Source: an uncultured Gemmatimonadales bacterium (GTDB lineage Bacteria > Gemmatimonadota > Gemmatimonadetes > JACCXV01 > JAHWKZ01). Taken from it: a stretch of DNA of 64,000 bases. Shown here in pieces: positions 45,274 to 52,918 of this stretch (positions are counted from its first letter, which is position 1; the number at the start of each line of letters is the position of its first letter). The stretch lies in NCBI GenBank assembly GCA_947259315.1, contig CAMYLR010000029.1:17443-81442 (forward strand), written 5' to 3'. Below the pieces are notes generated by a model. That model did not search any database. It worked only from the letters and a program-made list of their open reading frames with translations, and was not told the DNA's origin. The translations under genes were made by a program, and so were the position numbers.

Positions 45274-45822
45274 GTGTTGCAACGACACAGCATGCTCAAG
45301 CGCCTGATGGTCGTCGCGGTCGCACTCGGCTTCGTTGCCTGTGGCGAGGATTCCGGTCCTATGTCGCCTGGCGCACAGGGGCCGATCGACAACCCCGCGA
45401 CCGTAACCATCAACGGCGTTGAACTGCTGAAAGCACCGGTCGGACTGCGGCTCGCCTCATCGGCGAGCGTGCAGATGGACCAGAGCGGCGGCACCGTCTC
45501 AGTCGACGGTGCGTGGCTCAGCGTCCCCTCCGGCGCGCTCAGCGGTAGCACCACGATCAGCATGGCCAACGGCAGTGACCTTTGGGCGTACGACTTCGGG
45601 CCGGACGGCCTGACGTTCAACTCATCGGCCACACTGACGGTCAAGATCACCGTGGCGGAGCTCCAGGCCGCAGGCATCGACACAAATGCCCTTGCCGTTG
45701 CTTACGCCACCAACGGAAGCAGCAACAACTGGCAGGTTCTCGGCGGTAGCTACGACTCCGTCAAGGAAGAAATCGAACTGCCAGTCGACCACTTCTCAGT
45801 CTACGCACTCTGCGTGGAGTAG
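45274..45822 (+). CDS. Lipoprotein with ZU5-like domain and YALCVE end, member 2
   Basis: This member is very close to member 1 over the whole mature domain (for example VPSGALSGSTTISMANGSD and LPVDHFSVYALCVE). The start chosen is GTG at 45274, with GAGGAGG 6 bases upstream, giving 182 residues and a compact signal ending GFVAC. An ATG at 45217, also with a good ribosome-binding site, would add 19 residues. Gly follows the cysteine, compatible with the outer membrane. The similarity to member 1 implies a recent duplication. Confidence 0.83.
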   Translation: MLQRHSMLKRLMVVAVALGFVACGEDSGPMSPGAQGPIDNPATVTINGVELLKAPVGLRLASSASVQMDQSGGTVSVDGAWLSVPSGALSGSTTISMANGSDLWAYDFGPDGLTFNSSATLTVKITVAELQAAGIDTNALAVAYATNGSSNNWQVLGGSYDSVKEEIELPVDHFSVYALCVE

Positions 45823-45895
45823 GGAGACGGGAGAACGGATCATGTTGGTCTTCACACTAGCCACGGCCTCAACGCAAGAAGGAGGAAAAGACGTG

Positions 45896-46462
45896 ATGCG
45901 ACAAGGCATCATCAAGCAGTGCCTGTTAGTGACGGCGTACGTCATCGTCGCGATCGGCATCGTGCTTGGCGTGGTGGCGTGTGGACAGGACGAAGGTCCG
46001 TTCTCCCCCTCAGGCCAGGATCCTGGACTGAACGAAGCGACGGTAACGATCAACGGCGTGAAATTGCTGAAAGCACCTGGTGGATTGCGGCTCGCCTCAT
46101 CGGCGAGCGCGAAGATGGATCAGGCCGGCGGCACCATCTCGATCGGCGACGCCTGGCTCACCGTCCCGACCGGCGCGCTCAGCAGCGGCACGACGATCAC
46201 AATGGCTCACGCCAGCGACCTGTGGGCGTACGACTTCGGGCCCGACGGCCTGCAGTTCAATACGTCCGCCACGCTGACGGTCAAGATCACGCTCACTCAA
46301 TTAGTTGAAATTGGCGTCGATCCGTACGACTTGAGGATCGCCTACGCCACCAATGGTTTTACCAACGACTGGCAGATCTTGGGTGGCAGCTACGACCCCA
46401 TCGCCCAGGAGATCAGTCTTCCGGTTGATCACTTCTCCCGCTACTCGCTCTGCATCGAGTAG
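45896..46462 (+). CDS. Lipoprotein with ZU5-like domain and YSLCIE end, member 3
   Basis: The product has 188 residues. The start is the ATG of a GTG-ATG pair behind GGAGG (45881-45885), in the sequence GTGATGCGACAAGG. The signal ends IVLGVVAC. The mature domain follows members 1 and 2 (TINGVKLLKAPGGLRLASSA, VPTGALSSGTTITMAHASD, LPVDHFSRYSLCIE) but has more changes. The C-terminal ending has Ser in place of Ala. A similar GTGATGCGAC start is seen before member 6. Confidence 0.83.
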   Translation: MRQGIIKQCLLVTAYVIVAIGIVLGVVACGQDEGPFSPSGQDPGLNEATVTINGVKLLKAPGGLRLASSASAKMDQAGGTISIGDAWLTVPTGALSSGTTITMAHASDLWAYDFGPDGLQFNTSATLTVKITLTQLVEIGVDPYDLRIAYATNGFTNDWQILGGSYDPIAQEISLPVDHFSRYSLCIE

Positions 46463-46510
46463 ACGGTGTAGGTGAAGAACATGCACGCAACACCACAGAA
46501 GGGACACAAC

Positions 46511-46807
46511 ATGGGACTACACGGCTTGATCAAATTCATGCTGGTCGCCGCGGCCGTGACCGCATTCGCGGCCTGCGGGCAGGATGGCAGTCCGCTTGGC
46601 CCGAGCGACCAGCCAACGATATCCAGTGAAACGACGAGCGCGCCTTCGGGGCCCGCCGTCAGCGCCGAAAGCACGGCCAGCGACAGCACGTCGATGACAA
46701 ATCAGTCCGCCAGCTTTGGGCTCGGCGGTTGGAATGGTCTCGGCGGTGGTGGCGGCTTCGTGCCTTACGGCATGATGCGCGACTGCTACGCGCTCTGCAT
46801 CGAGTAG
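46511..46807 (+). CDS. Short lipoprotein with YALCIE end, member 4
   Basis: The product is only 98 residues from the ATG at 46511, which has AGAAGGGA upstream. The signal ends VTAFAAC and the next residues, GQDGSPLGPSD, are like those of the other members. The ZU5-like domain is absent. Instead there is a Ser/Thr-rich and then Gly-rich stretch (FGLGGWNGLGGGGGFVPYG), which leads into MMRDCYALCIE. The retained C-terminal ending without the domain suggests either a decayed copy or a form in which only the tail matters. Confidence 0.75.
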   Translation: MGLHGLIKFMLVAAAVTAFAACGQDGSPLGPSDQPTISSETTSAPSGPAVSAESTASDSTSMTNQSASFGLGGWNGLGGGGGFVPYGMMRDCYALCIE

Positions 46808-46840
46808 CCAACGTTAACGAACGGAAGAACGAAGCCAGCC

Positions 46841-47470
46841 ATGATCGCAGCCAAGAAGACGACACCCCACCTGATGCCCCTCGGTAGGCTCAAGAGCCTG
46901 CTGGTCGTCGCGGTCGTGGCTGGCCTTACCGCCTGCGGGCAGGACGACGGCCCGTTCGCCCCGATAGCCCAAGAGACGGCGCAGAACTCTGCAACCGTCA
47001 CCATCGACGGTGTTGAGTTGCTGGTCGCCCCAGGCGCGAGTGAAGAGATCGCTCGATTTGGCAGGAAGGTCAGGACTAAGAAGTGCTCCACGAGGGCCCG
47101 GAAGAACATGACTAACAACGGTGGAACGCTCGCCGTTTGCGGTGCCCAACTCACGGTCCACTCAGGCTCCTTCCCGCGAACCGAGCATTTGTGGATGATA
47201 ACCGGAGACACGCGGGACGACGGCCTCTGGTCGTACGAGTTCGGTCCTCACGGGATCCAATTCCGGCACACGCCGGCGACGCTCACCATCGAAGTCACAC
47301 CTCGCCAACTCAAGTCGATGGGGATCGACCCCGATCGGTTGAGCATCGCTTACGTCACCGGCCAGGGGCATGGCAACTGGCAGGTCATCGGTGTCGACTA
47401 CGACTGGGACAGCCAAACGATCTCGGCTCCGGTCTGGCATTTCTCGCGCTACGCGCTGTGCGTCGAATAA
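46841..47470 (+). CDS. Lipoprotein of second subfamily with YALCVE end, member 5
   Basis: The 209-residue product has a lipoprotein signal ending AGLTAC. After TVTIDGVELLVAP the domain departs from members 1-3. It has an extra cysteine pair (KKCSTRARKNMTNNGGTLAVC) and then HSGSFPRTEHLWMITGDTRD, DGLWSYEFGPHGIQF and APVWHFSRYALCVE. The last part again has the ZU5-like end. The two inner cysteines, about 20 residues apart, may form a disulfide. An ATG 11 codons further in is an alternative start. Confidence 0.82.
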   Translation: MIAAKKTTPHLMPLGRLKSLLVVAVVAGLTACGQDDGPFAPIAQETAQNSATVTIDGVELLVAPGASEEIARFGRKVRTKKCSTRARKNMTNNGGTLAVCGAQLTVHSGSFPRTEHLWMITGDTRDDGLWSYEFGPHGIQFRHTPATLTIEVTPRQLKSMGIDPDRLSIAYVTGQGHGNWQVIGVDYDWDSQTISAPVWHFSRYALCVE

Positions 47471-47483
47471 AAGAGGCAAGACG

Positions 47484-48110
47484 ATGTTTCGAAATCAGCC
47501 AGCTTCAACCTCGAAAAACGAAAGGACTCAGGTGATGCGACACCTAGGCGCGGTGAAGCGCCTGTTGGTCGTCGCGGTCGCGCTCGGCTTCGCGGCTTGT
47601 GGAGAGGACACCAGTCCCGTAGCACCGGGACAGGACATCATATCGAGCGCTTCGACCGTTACGATCAATGGCGTAGAGCTACTCAGAGCCCCGGAAGGCG
47701 GATTGGCGCTGGCGGGCAAGAGGTGCGGGACGTATGACCGTAGGAACATCACCAACAACGGCGGGACGCTGAGCGTATGCGATGCCGAGTTGGAGATTCA
47801 TCATCACTCGTTCCCGCAGACCGAGCGACTCTGGATGCAGACCGGTGACACGCGCGATGACGGTCTCTGGTCGTACGAGTTCGGGCCCAGCGGAACGCAG
47901 TTCGAGAACACGCCGGCGACGCTGACCGTTTTCGTCACCGCCGGTGAGCTGCAGTCGATGGGATTCGATCCCGACCAGTTGAGCATCGCCTACGTGACCA
48001 GCCCCGATCACGAGGATTGGCAGGTCATCGGCGTCGACTATGACTGGGATAGCCAGTCGATCTCAGCCCCGGTCTGGCACTTCTCACGCTACGCCCTCTG
48101 CATCGAGTGA
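47484..48110 (+). CDS. Lipoprotein of second subfamily with YALCIE end, member 6
   Basis: The 208-residue product is a close copy of member 5 (RRNITNNGGTLSVCDAELEI, TGDTRDDGLWSYEFGP and APVWHFSRYALCIE). The signal ends ALGFAAC. The ATG at 47484 has AGAGG upstream. A second ATG at 47535 in the GTGATGCGAC context gives a more compact signal peptide and may be the real start. The stop overlaps the start of the HD-GYP gene (GTGA), so the last lipoprotein and the enzyme are translationally coupled. Confidence 0.83.
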   Translation: MFRNQPASTSKNERTQVMRHLGAVKRLLVVAVALGFAACGEDTSPVAPGQDIISSASTVTINGVELLRAPEGGLALAGKRCGTYDRRNITNNGGTLSVCDAELEIHHHSFPQTERLWMQTGDTRDDGLWSYEFGPSGTQFENTPATLTVFVTAGELQSMGFDPDQLSIAYVTSPDHEDWQVIGVDYDWDSQSISAPVWHFSRYALCIE

Positions 48111-49672
48111 GCACGACGCAGAACACCATACGACGGGCCACCGATTGGCCCGAGCTATCCCTGGCGGCGATCGAAGCGCGTATGCGCCACGTCTGGAACG
48201 AAGGTCGTGGCGATGAAGCCGGCGCGCTCGCCAGCCTGGGATTGATCACCGCTCGGCGCCAACACCGACCCACTGAAAGCATAACCCCGTTCCTGAGCGT
48301 CGTCGGCGCGATCGCTTTCGAGAGTGGCCAGCTCGATAAGGCCCAGCGACGGTTCGGAGAAGTCCTTCATATCGCGAGGAAAGCTGGAACCGCCAAGAGC
48401 GAAGCGGCGGCGCTCAGCAACCTCGGCGCGATCGCCAATGTCCGTGGCGACTTTGCGATTGCGCTTTGGAACTACCGTTGCGCGCGGGGTGCCTTCCGGC
48501 GCGCAAACTCGACGAATGGCGAGGCGCGAGCGCTCCAAAATATGGGAATGGTCCACGCGGACCTACGGCGGTTCAAAGAAGCCGCCGAGTGCTATGAAGC
48601 GGCTCGCGACCTCGCCATCGATTGTAACGACCCTGAATTGATCACGATCATCACGCTGAACATGATCGAAATTGACCTGAAGACGGAAGATCTCGATCGT
48701 GCGCGTCAAAACTGCGACGACGCGATGCGGCGCGCGACCCAGATCGGCAATGATCACTGTATCGCCGAGGCCCATCGTTACAAGGGAGAGATTTTCCACC
48801 GGTTCGACGAGATCGATCAAGCCAAGCGCTCTCTCAACCAGGCGATATCGATGAGCCACGAGGCCGGCATTCCGCTGGCCGAAGCCGAAGCGCTGCGGTC
48901 GATGGGTGAGCTCCACCTGTCTCAGAATGACCGCGAGGCCGCGCTTGGCGCTTTTGGACAAGCGTTCAAGCTCTTTATCGGTCTGGATGCGGAACACGAG
49001 CTGGCGGAGAGCGTTCTCATTCGGATTATCGAACAGCTCTCAGCGGAAGAGGAGAGCCGGGATCCCCACCTCCACGGCCACTCCGCAAGAGTGGCCGATA
49101 TGGCGGTCGCGATCGCCGACGAGATGGGATTGGATTGCAGGACCAAGAAAGCGATCCTCGTTGCCGGGTATCTGCACGACATCGGCAAGCTCGACGTGGA
49201 CCCCGACATCCTCAACAAGACAGGCAGGCTCACCGCCCAGGAACTGGCCCACGTCCGCGATCACGCCGCATTTGGCGCGGCCCGGTTGGAGAAGCTCAAT
49301 CTGCCGTGGGATATCGTTCCGATGGTACGCCATCATCATGAACGGTTCGACGGCAACGGCTACCCCTGTCGCCTGGCAGGCGAGGAGATCCCATTGGGCG
49401 CTCGGATTCTGGCGGTGTGCGACATGTTCGAGGCGCTTACCTCCGACCGCCCGTATCGCTTAGCTTGGAACGCCGACTGGGCGCTCCACTACATCGAGAG
49501 CTCGGCCGGACACATAGGCGATCCGAAGGTCGTCGAGGCATTTATGCGAGTGGTCAGAAAACTCGGTCTGGCGACCCAGGGCGGTGCATTCAACTCGACG
49601 TCACAGGACGTCATCGAAGCTCTGTCGACGATCGAGGAGCCTGAGAAGCTGAGAGCGGTCGCGGGCGGCTAG
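48107..49672 (+). CDS. TPR and HD-GYP protein, c-di-GMP phosphodiesterase
   Basis: The 521-residue protein has TPR-like helical repeats at about residues 60-300 and a C-terminal HD-GYP domain. The metal-site pieces are HGHSARVADMAVAIADEMG, LHDIGKLD (His357, Asp358), RDHAAFGAARL, and HHERFDGNGYP (410-420) with GYP at 418-420, then LAVCDMFEALTSDRPYR. These are the residues of active phosphodiesterases that linearise c-di-GMP to pGpG or GMP. There is no signal peptide, so it works in the cytoplasm. Its TPR part resembles the first protein of the cluster. It ends the run that starts with the riboswitch. Confidence 0.93.
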   Translation: MSTTQNTIRRATDWPELSLAAIEARMRHVWNEGRGDEAGALASLGLITARRQHRPTESITPFLSVVGAIAFESGQLDKAQRRFGEVLHIARKAGTAKSEAAALSNLGAIANVRGDFAIALWNYRCARGAFRRANSTNGEARALQNMGMVHADLRRFKEAAECYEAARDLAIDCNDPELITIITLNMIEIDLKTEDLDRARQNCDDAMRRATQIGNDHCIAEAHRYKGEIFHRFDEIDQAKRSLNQAISMSHEAGIPLAEAEALRSMGELHLSQNDREAALGAFGQAFKLFIGLDAEHELAESVLIRIIEQLSAEEESRDPHLHGHSARVADMAVAIADEMGLDCRTKKAILVAGYLHDIGKLDVDPDILNKTGRLTAQELAHVRDHAAFGAARLEKLNLPWDIVPMVRHHHERFDGNGYPCRLAGEEIPLGARILAVCDMFEALTSDRPYRLAWNADWALHYIESSAGHIGDPKVVEAFMRVVRKLGLATQGGAFNSTSQDVIEALSTIEEPEKLRAVAGG

Positions 49673-49719
49673 AAGCGCTGACCAACGCCGCCTGTCCAAT
49701 CCAGCGGTGTGGTTTTCAC

Positions 49720-50394
49720 GTGACGTACATACGATTCAAGGCCACCAGCCGGTCCGGTGAGACGTCGGCGCTCGTCGTTCGTCCCGAGGCAGCCAAGTGG
49801 CTGTTGGTATTGGGCCACGGAGCCGGTGCCGGAGTAAAACACCCATTCATCGAGGCGATCGCGGGTGCGCTCGCCGACCACCGAGTCGCCACGTTCCGGT
49901 ACAACTTTCCGTATATGGAGCAAAACCGAAAGCGACCCGATCCGCCGGCGGTTCTGACCGCCACTGTCCGTTCTGCCATCGAGGCCGCGGCTAACGCCGT
50001 TCCCGATCTTCCGCTCTTGGCCGGCGGTAAGTCCATGGGCGGCCGAATGACCTCGTTGGCCGCATCAAAGACGCCACTACCCGAGGTCGCCGGGCTCGTG
50101 TTCTTCGGTTTTCCACTCCATCCGATCGGGAAACCCGGCACCGAGCGCGCCGAGCACTTGAAACGGGTGGCGGTGCCGATGCTCTTCCTGCAAGGCACGC
50201 GCGACCGGCTGGCCGACATGGGCCTCGTCCACGAGGTCTGCACCCCGCTCGGCGATCTCGCGACCTTGCACGTCGTCGATGGCGCCGATCACGGTTTCCA
50301 CGTCCTCAAGCGCTCGGGTCGAACCGACGAAGACGTGGTGGACGAGCTGGCCCAAACAGTGGCAAACTGGGCCCTCGCCCTCGACGTGTCCTGA
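49720..50394 (+). CDS. Alpha/beta hydrolase, KANL3/Tex30-like
   Basis: The 224-residue protein is a small alpha/beta hydrolase. The oxyanion loop is LVLGHGAGAGVKHPF, the nucleophile serine lies in GGKSMGGRMTS, the acid in QGTRDRLADM and the histidine in DGADHGFHVLKR. The segment VATFRYNFPYME is typical of the KANL3/Tex30-like group found in many bacteria. The substrate is unknown. It starts at a GTG 47 bp after the HD-GYP gene. Whether it belongs to that transcript is open. Confidence 0.87.
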   Translation: MTYIRFKATSRSGETSALVVRPEAAKWLLVLGHGAGAGVKHPFIEAIAGALADHRVATFRYNFPYMEQNRKRPDPPAVLTATVRSAIEAAANAVPDLPLLAGGKSMGGRMTSLAASKTPLPEVAGLVFFGFPLHPIGKPGTERAEHLKRVAVPMLFLQGTRDRLADMGLVHEVCTPLGDLATLHVVDGADHGFHVLKRSGRTDEDVVDELAQTVANWALALDVS

Positions 50395-50409
50395 CGCAGA
50401 GGAGCCCGC

Positions 50410-51111
50410 GTGCGAATTTGGGCCGGAACCAGTGGCTACAGCTACAAGGAGTGGAAGGGCGCCTTCTACCCTGAGGATCTCGCCAACGATGAGATGCTCG
50501 GCTACTACGCCGGCCAGCTCCCCGCGGTCGAGATCAACAACACGTTTTACCGCTTGCCGACAGAGAAGCTGCTCGCTACGTGGGCCGAGCGAGTAGGGTC
50601 CGACTTCCGATTCGCGATCAAGGCATCACGCCGGATCACTCATAAAAAGTGCCTCAAGGGCGCCGAGGACGAGACCGAGTACCTGACGCGCACCGCCTCC
50701 ACGATCGGGGATCGGCTCGGTGTCATCCTGTTTCAGCTGCCACCGTATCTGAAGAAAGGCGTCGACCGGTTGGAGGGGTTCCTGGCTCAACTTCCTGAGG
50801 GGATCCGTGCCGCGTTCGAGTTTCGCCATCCGTCATGGTACGAAGACGAGGTGTTCGAGAAGCTCCAAGCTTCAGGGGCCGCCCTTTGCATCGCTGAGGC
50901 GGGTGGCAAAGCCGACGCGCCGGACATCGCGACCACCGATTGGGGTTACTTGCGGCTGCGGCGCACCAATTACACCGACGAGGAGCTCGCCGCATGGGCC
51001 GACCGGGTCCGATCCCACCCGTGGTCGGACGCGTTCGTGTTCTTCAAACACGAAGACGAGGCCGCAGGTCCGGCGTTCGCCAAGCGGTTTCTGGAGCTCG
51101 CCAAAGACTGA
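50410..51111 (+). CDS. DUF72 family protein
   Basis: The 233-residue protein has the DUF72 TIM-barrel-like pattern: RIWAGTSGYSYKEWKGAFYP at the start, AVEINNTFYRLPTEK, FRFAIKASRRITH, LGVILFQLPPYLK and SDAFVFFKHEDEAAGPAFA. Family function is not established. It starts with GTG behind GAGGAGC, 15 bp after the hydrolase gene, and is likely co-transcribed with it. Confidence 0.92.
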   Translation: MRIWAGTSGYSYKEWKGAFYPEDLANDEMLGYYAGQLPAVEINNTFYRLPTEKLLATWAERVGSDFRFAIKASRRITHKKCLKGAEDETEYLTRTASTIGDRLGVILFQLPPYLKKGVDRLEGFLAQLPEGIRAAFEFRHPSWYEDEVFEKLQASGAALCIAEAGGKADAPDIATTDWGYLRLRRTNYTDEELAAWADRVRSHPWSDAFVFFKHEDEAAGPAFAKRFLELAKD

Positions 51112-51124
51112 GAGCCGGCGTGTT

Positions 51125-52915
51125 CTAAGAGAACAGCGTCGCCAACCGCGCGCGGGCGAGCTGCCGGAACAACATCCAGCCCGTCACGATGGCGATCGTC
51201 ACAAACGCGAGACCCCACTCCCACTCGAGCAGCAACAGCTTGCCGGAACCGAAAAGCGCGGCGTAGACGAACACCACGCTCAGCGCCCACATCTTTACCC
51301 CGTGTCGAAGCCCACCGGCGGACGGTGCGACGTCGCCGGCGACAGCGCGCACCGGACCCCACCAGCCTGGTGGTCTGACGCGACGGTAGAAGTCGACCAG
51401 CTTCTCCATCGCTACCGGCGGTGTCAAAAACGTCACGCTGACCCACACGATCGTCGAGCCGATCAGGTTGAGCGTGACCTTGGCCGCGAACGGGAATGTC
51501 GGGCCGCCCCAGGTGGGGCTCATCCCGAGCGTGAAGCCGATCCCAGCCGAGGCGATCATGGCCGCGATCTCGCTCCAAGCGTTGACCCGCCACCAGAACC
51601 AACGCGCGATGTACACCAGCCCGATCCCGGCGCCCAGCGTCAGCAGCAACAGAAACAGTTGCGAGATCGAGTCAGCAAAGAAGCTGATCGTGATCCCGAT
51701 CGCCAACGCCACCACCGACGCCATTCGACCGGCGGTCACGTAGTGGCGTTCCGATCGGTCCCGAACCAGGAACGGCCGGTAGAGATCGTTGACCAGATAC
51801 GCCGCCGACAGATTGATGAACGACGTCAACGTCGACATGAACGCCGCCACCAACGAAGCCAGCATGAGACCCAGCAGGCCGACTGGCAGGAAGTCGACCA
51901 TCGCCCTGGGGTACGCCATCTCTGGATCGGCGATGTCCGGGTAGAGCAGCAACGACGCCAACGCGACGACGATCCACGGCCACGGCCTCAGCGCGTAGTT
52001 GGCGACCTGGAACCACAGCGTGGCCAGCACCGCCTCGCGTTCGTCCTTTGACGCCGCCATCCGCTGGATGACGACCGCTCCGCCGTCGGCGTTCTTGTTG
52101 GCCCACCACTGGATCGTGATCAGCACCAGGAACGTCGCCAGTGCCGTTCCCGTCCACCCCAGTGGCCCGCTCCAGACACTGTCCGCTTGGGCCGCGTCGA
52201 GCGGCGGCAAGAACGCCAGCGCGTCGCCGTGACCGGCGACGTAAAGCTGATCAACCATCGCGTCTAGCCCGCCGACCGCATCGACGACGAACACCGCCAG
52301 CACCACCGCCCCGACCGTCGCCAGGACGAACTGCACCAGATCGGTCACGACCACACCCCACAAGCCGGCCAACATCGCGTACGCGAGCGTCAGGCCGGCA
52401 GCAAACAGCGTGGCCGGCAAAGGTCCGATATCGAACACCGCACCGAACACTTTCACCATCGCCAACGTCACCCATGCCATCGTGAGGCAGTTGGCGTACA
52501 ACGTCATGTAGACCGCGCGGATGCCGCGCAGCGCGGCCGCCGGTCGACCCGAATACCTGAGCTCGGTCAGCTCGACGTCGGTCATGACCTCCGAGCGTCG
52601 CCACAGCTGCGCGAACACAAACGCCGCCAGCATGCCACCGATCGCCAGGCACCACCAGATCCAGTTGCGCTGAATGCCCTGCGTTCTGACCCAGCCGGTG
52701 ACGACCAAGGGCGTGTCGACCGAGAACGACGTCGCAACCATAGACGTACCCGCGAGCCACCACGGCAGGTTGCGCCCGGAGACAAAGAACTCCTGTGTCG
52801 AGGAGCTGGCGCGACGCACGAAGTACAAGCCGACTGCCAGCGTAAACGCGAAGTACAGCGCCAAGACCGCCCAGTCGATCCAGTGGAGCTGGGCGAAGAA
52901 GCTGGCTACGCCCAC
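51125..52915 (-). CDS. Sodium:solute symporter
   Basis: The 596-residue protein has about 13-14 membrane helices and the SSS family features: FFVSGRNLPWWLAGTSMVAT, WWCLAIGGMLAAFVFAQLWR and FLPVGLLGLMLASLVAAFMSTLTSFINL. The STLTSFINL stretch holds the residues that coordinate sodium in the family. The solute is not predictable. The gene is 3 bp behind the lytic transglycosylase and last in the run anmK, GH3 and lytic transglycosylase, so uptake of a cell-wall-derived sugar or a related compound is a reasonable guess. Confidence 0.92.
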   Translation of the reverse strand: MGVASFFAQLHWIDWAVLALYFAFTLAVGLYFVRRASSSTQEFFVSGRNLPWWLAGTSMVATSFSVDTPLVVTGWVRTQGIQRNWIWWCLAIGGMLAAFVFAQLWRRSEVMTDVELTELRYSGRPAAALRGIRAVYMTLYANCLTMAWVTLAMVKVFGAVFDIGPLPATLFAAGLTLAYAMLAGLWGVVVTDLVQFVLATVGAVVLAVFVVDAVGGLDAMVDQLYVAGHGDALAFLPPLDAAQADSVWSGPLGWTGTALATFLVLITIQWWANKNADGGAVVIQRMAASKDEREAVLATLWFQVANYALRPWPWIVVALASLLLYPDIADPEMAYPRAMVDFLPVGLLGLMLASLVAAFMSTLTSFINLSAAYLVNDLYRPFLVRDRSERHYVTAGRMASVVALAIGITISFFADSISQLFLLLLTLGAGIGLVYIARWFWWRVNAWSEIAAMIASAGIGFTLGMSPTWGGPTFPFAAKVTLNLIGSTIVWVSVTFLTPPVAMEKLVDFYRRVRPPGWWGPVRAVAGDVAPSAGGLRHGVKMWALSVVFVYAALFGSGKLLLLEWEWGLAFVTIAIVTGWMLFRQLARARLATLFS

Positions 52916-52918
52916 CCG

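Larger units (their letters stand above)
44651..48110 (+). repeat. Tandem array of six related lipoprotein genes
   Basis: Six genes in a row encode lipoproteins that share a signal peptide, an Ala/Cys lipobox and the C-terminal ending Y-(A/S)-L-C-(V/I)-E. Members 1-3 form one subfamily, members 5 and 6 a second, and member 4 keeps only the two ends. High similarity in the coding parts of members 1-3 and of 5-6 points to repeated tandem duplication. The members are described singly. Confidence 0.9.

Noticed and set aside
44651-48110. The regular repetition at DNA level could be read as a CRISPR array or satellite repeat.
   Set aside because: The repeat units are whole genes of 300-630 bp with their own ribosome-binding sites and lipoprotein signals. 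There are no short direct repeats with spacers and no cas genes.
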